The notes below the pieces were generated by a model. It made no database searches, was not told the origin of the DNA, and was given only the letters and a program-made list of their open reading frames with translations. 5,397 nt of DNA, from contig JAJZOA010000025.1 of NCBI GenBank assembly GCA_021852225.1, positions 1 to 5,397 of the forward strand. Direction: 5' to 3'. A program made the translations under genes and the position numbers. The stretch is from Planctomycetota bacterium. Its GTDB lineage: Bacteria; Planctomycetota; Phycisphaerae; WQYP01. Shown here piece after piece: positions 1-4,358 of the stretch. Numbering within the stretch: the first letter of the stretch is position 1; every line of letters starts with the position of its first letter.

Positions 1-157
1 TAGCGATGGAAAAAGTTACCCTTCCTTTAATGCAAAACCATTGATGAACGGGCCATACAGCCGTGTACCGCTTTCCTTCGGCTGCCTGGTCACATACACG
101 CCTGGATAGTCATCACGGACGGTAATTTCCAAGTAAGGGTAACTTTTTCCATCGCTA
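1..157. repeat. 23-bp perfect inverted repeat at the window edge (1-23 versus 135-157)
   Basis: Bases 1-23 are the exact reverse complement of 135-157; position 24 versus 134 is a mismatch, and the next few bases match again. The inner copy encodes uvrC residues around LSDGKSYP (minus strand). The outer copy places a stop codon in uvrC immediately after LKEG. A coding stretch folded back onto itself exactly at a sequence end is typical of chimeric amplification or an assembly end error, not of a biological repeat. Confidence 0.85.
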
Positions 158-720
158 AGCCGCGCATTGAATCGCGGTTTAATATCCTTGATGAGCCGAT
201 TTTCAATGAGCAGCGCCTCGACTTCTGAATCGCAGATAAGCGTGTCAAAATCCGCCACATAATCCAGCAACTTCTGTTTCACTGGTCCAAGATCGGTGGA
301 CGCAATAAAATAGCTGCTTACCCGATTGCGAAGAGTTCGCGATTTTCCCACGTAAATCACGATCCCACGGACATCTTTCATCAAATATACGCCCGGCGAC
401 AAAGGCAATGCCCGGCCCTTCTCATGCAGGCGGGCCAACCGAATGGCGGCCGGTTCATTCGGCAAGGGAAGCAGTACCTCGCCGGTGGGAATTTCCTGGA
501 CAATTTCCTCCTCAAAGTCGTCACTGGCCTGTTCAGCGGCGATCGCGTCAGAGTCATTCACAGTTCCGTCTCTGGTGGCCGGTGGTGCCCCTGCGCCGGG
601 TTCTACCGCCGGCTGAATCACCGGCAGGGACATGGCGGATGGCGCAGCTTTTAGCGTTCTGCCGGCCTCTTCGACCGGCAGAACAGAACGGGACTTCCTT
701 TTTTTTCCTTTTTCTTCCAT
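16..720 (-). CDS. uvrC: UvrC excinuclease subunit, N-terminal part only (GIY-YIG nuclease domain), truncated at contig edge
   Basis: UvrC makes the dual incisions around DNA lesions in nucleotide excision repair together with UvrA and UvrB. The 234 residues cover only the N-terminal GIY-YIG domain, which makes the 3' incision; the UvrB-binding UVR motif, RNase H-like 5' nuclease and helix-hairpin-helix parts of the roughly 600-residue family are absent. Visible motifs: PGVYLMKD (109-116), VIYVGK (121-126), LRNRVSSYF (130-138, with the expected catalytic Arg), EALLIENRLIKDIKPRFN (168-185, Glu173 as the likely metal ligand) and LYGPF (221-225). The reading frame then meets TAA where family members continue. 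That stop lies in a 23-bp fold-back of the gene's own sequence, so the truncation is probably an assembly artefact. Residues 1-100 are an unusual low-complexity extension, basic at first, then Pro/Ala-rich, then acidic. No Shine-Dalgarno precedes the ATG, but a TATAAT lies just upstream, so translation may be leaderless. A start further inside the ORF is possible. Family assignment is very secure; the C-terminal end is not. Confidence 0.93.
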   Translation of the reverse strand: MEEKGKKRKSRSVLPVEEAGRTLKAAPSAMSLPVIQPAVEPGAGAPPATRDGTVNDSDAIAAEQASDDFEEEIVQEIPTGEVLLPLPNEPAAIRLARLHEKGRALPLSPGVYLMKDVRGIVIYVGKSRTLRNRVSSYFIASTDLGPVKQKLLDYVADFDTLICDSEVEALLIENRLIKDIKPRFNARLSDGKSYPYLEITVRDDYPGVYVTRQPKESGTRLYGPFINGFALKEG

Positions 721-728
721 TTCGCATT

Positions 729-758
729 ATTATAGGGAGTGCATCGTGCCGATGTTAG
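729..758 (-). promoter_or_regulatory. Putative uvrC promoter giving a nearly leaderless mRNA
   Basis: On the minus strand a perfect TATAAT (+ coordinates 729-734) is preceded, after 18 bp, by CTAACA (753-758; 4 of 6 matches to TTGACA). Initiation about 7 bp downstream would fall near 722, two or three bases before the uvrC ATG at 720. No Shine-Dalgarno is present between the two. Box spacing is seen directly; use as a sigma-70 promoter and leaderless translation are inferred. Confidence 0.4.
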
Positions 759-791
759 AGTGTATGAGAAATAATTAAAGGTTTAGCCTTC

Positions 792-1331
792 ATGACCATT
801 CCACAGCAGAACCCGGACACAGACAAAGTCGTCTACCATGGTCAGCGAATGGACCTTCTGTTGCGAACGGTCCGGACGACTGGCGGAAAGCAGATCGTCC
901 GCGAAGTCGTCTGGCACCCCGGCGCAGTCATTATTCTGCCGGTTCTTCGCGACGGCTCCATTGTGATGATCCGCAACCTTCGCCATACGCTTGGCGAAGA
1001 ACTCTGGGAACTGCCCGCCGGCACTTTGGAAAAAGGTGAAGACCCCGCATTGTGTGCCGGCCGGGAACTTGTCGAAGAAACCGGCTATCATTCAAAAAGA
1101 ATTCTGTCGCTCGGCTGGTTTTATACTTCGCCCGGAATTCTGACCGAAAAAATGTTTGCGTTTCTGGCAACCGACCTGACCCCCGGTCCTCAGGCGCTTG
1201 AGGAAAACGAAACAATTACGACGGTCGTGTTACCGCCGACCGAGATTAGGCGTATGATTAAGGACAATGAAATTGTGGACGGAAAATCAATTGCCGTCTT
1301 ACTGAAATATTTGTCAACACAAGTTGGTTGA
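792..1331 (+). CDS. Nudix hydrolase, ADP-ribose pyrophosphatase type
   Basis: This 179-residue cytoplasmic hydrolase probably cleaves ADP-ribose or a related nucleoside diphosphate derivative to AMP plus a sugar phosphate, using Mg2+. Residues 77-99 match the Nudix box GX5EX7REUXEEXGU perfectly, with metal-ligand Glu92, Glu95 and Glu96 in RELVEETGY. Upstream it has the typical N-terminal strand pattern (REVVWHPGAVIILPVL, 37-52) and LWELPAGTLE leading into the box. Downstream, the YTSPGILTEK segment (111-120) places a Pro about 15 residues after the box, as in the ADP-ribose pyrophosphatase subgroup. Length is typical of that family. The ATG is preceded by AAAGG (777-781) at 10-nt spacing, a weak but usable ribosome-binding site. 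It is divergent from uvrC (71 bp) and 45 bp upstream of the M50 peptidase gene in the same direction, so co-transcription is possible. The exact substrate cannot be read from the sequence; GDP-mannose or another nucleoside diphosphate sugar remains possible. Confidence 0.92.
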   Translation: MTIPQQNPDTDKVVYHGQRMDLLLRTVRTTGGKQIVREVVWHPGAVIILPVLRDGSIVMIRNLRHTLGEELWELPAGTLEKGEDPALCAGRELVEETGYHSKRILSLGWFYTSPGILTEKMFAFLATDLTPGPQALEENETITTVVLPPTEIRRMIKDNEIVDGKSIAVLLKYLSTQVG

Positions 1332-1362
1332 CCAGTCGCAGGCCGGGCGGAATTTCGCGGCC

Positions 1363-1368
1363 AGAGGT
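1363..1368 (+). promoter_or_regulatory. Shine-Dalgarno site that favours a GTG start for the M50 gene
   Basis: AGAGGT ends 8 nt before the GTG at 1377, an ideal spacing. The in-frame ATG at 1386 would be 17 nt away, so GTG is the preferred start. Confidence 0.6.
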
Positions 1369-1376
1369 AATTAGCG

Positions 1377-2444
1377 GTGGCTCGGATGAGTTGGCGTGAC
1401 AGAGATTATAACCGTACAGATGGTGGTGCGGGCAGCGATTTCATGGGTGGTGGAGCGCTTAGCTTCCTTAATTATTCCCTGCCGCTGGGTTCCCCATTCG
1501 GTATTCGCATTCGTCTGCACTTCTGGCTGCTTTTGTTTATGGCGTTTCAGGCCATGCGAATGCTGCAAACCGATTATCCCGGACAGGTTGTCCTGCTCAT
1601 GGTTGCCACCATGGCAGCGCTGCTCTGGCATGAAACGGGCCATCGCATTGGCGCACAATTTGTCGGCGGCCGCCATGACGACTTCCTGATCTGGCCGTCC
1701 GGCAACATGATTCCACCGGTTCATCCGCCGGGTGCGTGGCCCATGTTTATCGCGCAGGCGGGCGGCATTTTCGCCAATTTCGGCGCGGCCCTGGTTTCCG
1801 GAACTTTGCTGACCGCGAACTGGCATTTGTCGCTGCCCATATTGCTGAATCCGCTGGCATTGCTTGGCGGAGGAGCGCCGTTCCACCCGTTTTTGGGAAC
1901 CGGCGGCTCGTTTCTGTTTCTGTTCTATTGGACTAATCTAGCGCTTATTTACATTAATTTTCTGCCTTATTACTGGTTTGACGGGGCCTACCTTTTACAG
2001 GCGATTCTGTGGCCCATGACCGGTGCCTATCAAGCCATTAATGTGACCTGCATTGTGGGTATGGCAGTCGCGGTTCCCATGGCCATCCTGGGCGTTTTAG
2101 CCAAAAGCACGATGTTCCTGATAATGTCCATTTTTTTATTCTACAGTTGCGTCCAGCGGCGTCGGCAGCTTCAGCAGGATGGACCGGCCATTATGGAACA
2201 ACTGCTTTCCAATGGCGCATCCATGCGCGATGTACCCAAAGAAAAGCGACAGATTCTGATCCGTCGCTGGCTGCACTGGACCGGCCGTAAAACCCGCAGA
2301 GATCGACTGGAAATGCGGCGGCTGGATAAAATTCTTGAAAAAGTTCACGCCAAAGGAATGCACAGCCTGACGTGGTTTGAAAAGCGAGCACTTCGCCGCG
2401 CCACCGCCCGCCAGCGCGACCAGGAAATCGCTTCCCGCCGATAA
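1377..2444 (+). CDS. M50 (site-2-protease-like) integral membrane zinc metallopeptidase with basic C-terminal cytoplasmic tail
   Basis: A 355-residue polytopic membrane protein. Its HETGH (85-89), at the end of a hydrophobic segment, gives the two zinc-binding His and the catalytic Glu. The second M50 signature, INFLPYYWFDG (193-203), carries Asn194, Pro197 and the third zinc ligand Asp202. Hydrophobic segments are visible near 46-60, 69-88, 122-146, 150-165, 177-197, 219-242 and 244-258. After residue 260 the chain is soluble and strongly basic. It ends in a predicted helical stretch, LDKILEKVHAKGMHSLTWFEKRALRRA (316-342), resembling a short C-terminal module I recall on some rhomboid and M50 proteins ('L-D-K-I-x-x-K-G-x-x-S-L-T-x-x-E-K'). 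Family members cut substrates within the membrane and often take part in regulated intramembrane proteolysis; this one has no PDZ or CBS domain and no recognisable substrate nearby. The GTG start is chosen because of AGAGGT 8 nt upstream. It follows the Nudix gene by 45 bp, and no clear terminator lies directly after the TAA. Family call strong; substrate unknown. Confidence 0.88.
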   Translation: MARMSWRDRDYNRTDGGAGSDFMGGGALSFLNYSLPLGSPFGIRIRLHFWLLLFMAFQAMRMLQTDYPGQVVLLMVATMAALLWHETGHRIGAQFVGGRHDDFLIWPSGNMIPPVHPPGAWPMFIAQAGGIFANFGAALVSGTLLTANWHLSLPILLNPLALLGGGAPFHPFLGTGGSFLFLFYWTNLALIYINFLPYYWFDGAYLLQAILWPMTGAYQAINVTCIVGMAVAVPMAILGVLAKSTMFLIMSIFLFYSCVQRRRQLQQDGPAIMEQLLSNGASMRDVPKEKRQILIRRWLHWTGRKTRRDRLEMRRLDKILEKVHAKGMHSLTWFEKRALRRATARQRDQEIASRR

Positions 2445-2571
2445 TCGGCCCGCGTTGTTACCAACCGCCGCGTCGTTGTAACTGCAATCGGAAGCGGGGC
2501 ATCATTCATGGGAAAATCTTTCGCCCAGGCAACGATGCCAGCAGCCTGTTGGTCGCAGCTTCGAGCCAGCT

Positions 2572-2670
2572 TCACCTGCCGGACGTTAAAATCGTCGTCG
2601 GGTCGCCTTTTTTCAGTCCCCTCCGGGATGGCGAAAACCGGCGTTTTTTTCTGCGCCGGTTGTCGGCCAT
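2572..2670 (-). CDS. Doubtful 32-residue very basic peptide ORF
   Basis: An ATG at 2670 opens a 32-codon frame whose N-terminal third is almost pure Arg/Lys (NRRRKKRRF at 4-12, then SRRGLKKGD). A Shine-Dalgarno-like AGGAG lies upstream, but it is well placed for another ATG that meets TAA after four codons, not for this start. The TGA overlaps a GTG (GTGA) that opens a longer frame running antisense into the M50 gene 3' end. The basic composition may simply reflect GC-rich and A-run sequence read in this frame, including the hairpin at 2636-2661. No homology recognised; listed only because it is the best small frame in this gap. Confidence 0.12.
   Translation of the reverse strand: MADNRRRKKRRFSPSRRGLKKGDPTTILTSGR
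2636..2661. repeat. 8-bp perfect inverted repeat, possible transcription-end hairpin
   Basis: AACCGGCG (2636-2643) and CGCCGGTT (2654-2661) are perfectly complementary arms around a 10-nt loop that contains seven consecutive T. It lies between convergent genes, about 190 bp after the M50 stop and 190 bp after the NrtA-like stop, where a bidirectional terminator would be expected. The T-run is in the loop instead of after the stem, so it is not a standard intrinsic terminator. Confidence 0.35.
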
Positions 2671-2797
2671 ATCTTAGACCATTTGCATTTTAACTCCTGG
2701 CTTATAAGCTCTCGTCCGAATCATTGCTCAGTGAAAGCATCGTCAAGCCGAGATGGAATCTATAAAGCTGCAGCTTGGCGACACATCTAAGCTAAGC

Positions 2798-2814
2798 GGC
2801 AAACATTTTTTGCC
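2798..2814 (-). repeat. Short dyad downstream of the NrtA-like gene
   Basis: GGCAAA (2798-2803) and TTTGCC (2809-2814) can pair across a 5-nt loop, about 40 bp after the stop codon at 2852. A six-base T-run falls inside the dyad and no T-tract follows it, so it is at best a weak transcription-end or RNA 3'-end hairpin. Confidence 0.25.
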
Positions 2815-2851
2815 ATGCCAAGCGTCCGCGCCGCCCGGCAGGCGAAATATT

Positions 2852-3988
2852 TTAAACGGCGATTGGTGTGACCGCCGGTTGTATATTGCGCCATTTCAAA
2901 CTTTGGCTCGAATCTGCCGCAACGTGCGGCAATCCCAGCCGGGCGGCGGCCTGCTCAAAAAAGTCAGTGCGAACACTGCGCTGGGCAACCAGTTGCAATT
3001 CCGGACCCGCCACAAGATCATGCCACCGGACCATCTGTCCCAAAAACCATTCCATGGCGGCACTGTCCGGATAACAATCGGACGCGTTCCAACTTCGTAC
3101 AGGGGCTGCGTCGGATCGCCGCATCGGGGTTGCTCCAACATCGGCGAAATCATCTCGCCCAGGCGTTGGAAAAGCATCCGAAACTCCGAGCATCAGGCTG
3201 CGGCGAATAATATCTGGTGACTCGTCCAGATGGGCAGGATGCGAAAGCACCTCGACAAGTGTATCCATATTTCGCGGCTGGCTGCAAAAGTCCGCCCCCC
3301 GCAACACCGCCTCTACCGCTCGGATCACTTCCGGCGAGTGCGCTGCGGCAAATTGCTCTGTAAACGCGAGAACTTTTTCCGGATGATGCGGCAACACATC
3401 AGTGGTCGCACCAATTATTGTGCCCCACCCATAACTGACACACCGGGTACCCCAAGGCTCGCCGATGCAGCAGACATCCACATAGCCATGCGCCAGATGT
3501 TCCGGCACCTGTGCGGGCATCAGGGGAGTGAGCCGAATATGTCTGTTTTCCGACAAACCGGCCGCTTCCAGCCAGTTTCGCAATAAATAGTATTGTCCGG
3601 AATAGGTGGAGACATAAGAGCCGATCAATGTTCGGTTCAGCACCTGATGAAATGTCTGGCTGCGGACAAAGTGCGCCAGACTGGCTATGGAATCAACGCC
3701 TGCCTGCGCCAATTCGCTGGACAGCACAAATACGTTGCCACCCGAGCCAAGATTCATCACCGCCACCAGCGGCTTTTCAAATCCGGCGCGCCCGGTCTGA
3801 CTCATGATCGGCATGCCTATAGGGGCTTGGCTTGCATCTAAAAAGCCGGCCAGCAACTGGTCGCGAGCATTCATCCAGCCCGTCTGTCGATGAAGAGAAA
3901 CCGATACACCGGCAGCCGTAAAATAGCCAAGGTGCCCCGCCATAATCAGCGGAGCGGCATCCAGAAGTCTTAAAAAGCCTATTCGCAC
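2852..3988 (-). CDS. NrtA/CmpA/NasS-family anion-binding protein lacking a signal peptide (NasS-like nitrate sensor candidate)
   Basis: A 378-residue type II periplasmic-binding fold of the NrtA/CmpA family. Family patterns visible: RIGFLRLLDAAPLIMA (2-17; family reads GFxPLxDxAPL), W38 with RDQL (42-45), the GSGGN turn (81-85), LLRNWLEAAGL (135-145), GEPWG (176-180), HPEKVLAFT (202-210) and a C-terminal EWFLGQMVRW (313-322). Translation begins almost directly at the first beta strand. There is no signal peptide, lipobox or Tat motif, so the protein should stay in the cytoplasm. That fits NasS, the NrtA-like protein that holds the ANTAR antiterminator NasT until nitrate or nitrite binds, better than a transport component. 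No permease, ATPase or NasT gene is beside it. Where transporter members, as I recall them, have a His ligand before LLRYWL, this protein reads YSGQ (129-132), so specificity may differ. The GTG start has AAAGG 6 nt upstream (+ 3995-3999). It is divergent from the siroheme synthase gene. Family call good; NasS function is an inference. Confidence 0.8.
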   Translation of the reverse strand: MRIGFLRLLDAAPLIMAGHLGYFTAAGVSVSLHRQTGWMNARDQLLAGFLDASQAPIGMPIMSQTGRAGFEKPLVAVMNLGSGGNVFVLSSELAQAGVDSIASLAHFVRSQTFHQVLNRTLIGSYVSTYSGQYYLLRNWLEAAGLSENRHIRLTPLMPAQVPEHLAHGYVDVCCIGEPWGTRCVSYGWGTIIGATTDVLPHHPEKVLAFTEQFAAAHSPEVIRAVEAVLRGADFCSQPRNMDTLVEVLSHPAHLDESPDIIRRSLMLGVSDAFPTPGRDDFADVGATPMRRSDAAPVRSWNASDCYPDSAAMEWFLGQMVRWHDLVAGPELQLVAQRSVRTDFFEQAAARLGLPHVAADSSQSLKWRNIQPAVTPIAV

Positions 3989-4006
3989 AAAAAACCTTTA
4001 ACCATC

Positions 4007-4034
4007 TTTATATCGGAGCGTGGGGCATTGCCTA
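4007..4034 (-). promoter_or_regulatory. Putative promoter of the NrtA/NasS-like gene
   Basis: On the minus strand TATAAA (+ 4007-4012) lies 16 bp after TAGGCA (+ 4029-4034; 4 of 6 matches to TTGACA). Predicted initiation near 4000 gives a leader of roughly 12 nt that still contains the AAAGG ribosome-binding site and the GTG start at 3988. Confidence 0.4.
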
Positions 4035-4068
4035 ATTTCTACGCAATCACGTTCAATGCCACCCCCAC
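4020..4068. repeat. Imperfect dyad overlapping the NrtA/NasS-like promoter
   Basis: GGCATTG (4024-4030) and CAATGCC (4054-4060) form a perfect 7-bp inverted repeat with a 23-bp spacer. The flanks can extend the pairing (GTGGG at 4020-4024 against CCCAC at 4064-4068) with a small bulge. It spans the proposed -35 box, so it could be an operator. Spacing of the arms is large for a single dimeric repressor. Confidence 0.3.
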
Positions 4069-4234
4069 ACCACACCGGCTCACAACGTCCTCCATGTACC
4101 GCGTCTTCCGGCCCAGACCATCTTTCGCCCGCGAGCTGATAGACAATCGCCGTGTGATGCCTGCTTTCCATCGTTCCTGCTCGCGTATATTCCTTTCGCA
4201 AGCAATATCTTTGCCAAACATAATTTTCGGCAAC

Positions 4235-4251
4235 GAAAAATAGGATTTTTC
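4235..4251. repeat. A/T-rich 7-bp inverted repeat with 3-nt loop
   Basis: GAAAAAT (4235-4241) and ATTTTTC (4245-4251) are perfectly complementary around a 3-nt centre. It sits mid-way in the divergent control region. It could be a protein-binding dyad or a weak hairpin with a T-rich arm; no function can be assigned. Confidence 0.3.
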
Positions 4252-4280
4252 CTGATGAGTGCCCTGGAACTTTCCCCCAA

Positions 4281-4300
4281 GAGACTCCCGCGACAGTCTC
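4281..4300. promoter_or_regulatory. Dyad GAGACT-N8-AGTCTC overlapping the siroheme-gene -35 box (operator candidate)
   Basis: GAGACT (4281-4286) and AGTCTC (4295-4300) form a perfect 6-bp inverted repeat with an 8-bp spacer. The right half overlaps the proposed -35 hexamer, a position typical of a repressor operator. The regulator is unknown; no transcription factor is encoded in the window. Confidence 0.35.
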
Positions 4301-4318
4301 ACGGCCTGCCGTTATGCT
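4290..4318 (+). promoter_or_regulatory. Putative promoter of the siroheme synthase-ccsA operon
   Basis: GCGACA (4290-4295) and TATGCT (4313-4318) are separated by exactly 17 bp, each with 4 of 6 matches to the sigma-70 consensus. Initiation near 4325 would give a leader of about 34 nt to the ATG at 4359. It would also exclude the upstream in-frame ATG at 4314, which lies inside the -10 box. Confidence 0.4.
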
Positions 4319-4358
4319 GTTGTGCGATTGGTTTGCTAAGATAAGCTGCAGGATGAAA

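Larger units (their letters stand above)
2445..2851. other. Intergenic region between convergent genes, no convincing protein gene
   Basis: About 400 bp separate the stop codons of the M50 gene (plus) and the NrtA-like gene (minus). Open frames here are short and show no family resemblance. What is visible: a hairpin-forming repeat at 2636-2661, a 6-bp dyad at 2798-2814 (GGCAAA/TTTGCC), a 12-bp palindrome AAGCTGCAGCTT at 2765-2776, and a tiny Arg/Lys-rich ORF on the minus strand at 2572-2670. No canonical hairpin-plus-T-tract terminator is obvious for either gene. The region could hold a degraded gene or a small RNA, but nothing in it proves that. Confidence 0.5.
3989..4358. other. Divergent control region between the NrtA/NasS-like and siroheme synthase genes
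   Basis: About 370 bp carry opposed promoter candidates and three inverted repeats (4020-4068, 4235-4251, 4281-4300). Open frames of 67-87 codons occur on both strands, but they overlap one another, show no family resemblance and run into the promoter boxes; I do not call them genes. No riboswitch that I know by sequence was recognised on either strand. Confidence 0.5.

Noticed and set aside
1..157. Inverted repeat at the left edge as a transposon end or att site
   Set aside because: The inner copy is ordinary uvrC coding sequence encoding conserved residues, there is no transposase and no target-site duplication, and the outer copy ends exactly at the window border.
408..758. Plus-strand frame opposite uvrC
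   Set aside because: Shadow of the uvrC N-terminal extension; Pro/Arg-rich translation without family resemblance.
1371..1886. 171-codon minus-strand frame
   Set aside because: Antisense to the M50 peptidase HETGH region; composition (Gln/Arg/Asn-rich) is typical of a shadow frame.
2753..3220. 155-codon plus-strand frame
   Set aside because: It overlaps the 3' end of the NrtA-like gene antisense, and its translation resembles no protein family.
3998..4201. 67-codon minus-strand frame directly upstream of, and in the same frame as, the NrtA-like gene
   Set aside because: A TAA separates it from the GTG start, and the translated sequence does not resemble an NrtA signal peptide or N-terminus, so it is neither a split part nor a readthrough extension.
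4028..4302. Overlapping 71-codon (plus) and 87-codon (minus) frames in the divergent intergenic region
   Set aside because: They overlap each other and the promoter boxes, lack good ribosome-binding sites and have no recognisable motifs. I looked for an ANTAR-like NasT remnant in the minus frame and found none.
3989..4358. Guanidine, SAM or NasT-target type leader RNA upstream of the NrtA-like gene
   Set aside because: None of the conserved motifs I know for these RNAs could be found, and the predicted leader is only about 12 nt long.
4314..4358. Upstream ATG (4314) as start of the siroheme synthase gene
   Set aside because: It lies inside the proposed -10 box, lacks a ribosome-binding site, and would add a 15-residue tail not seen in the family; 4359 has AGGA at proper spacing.
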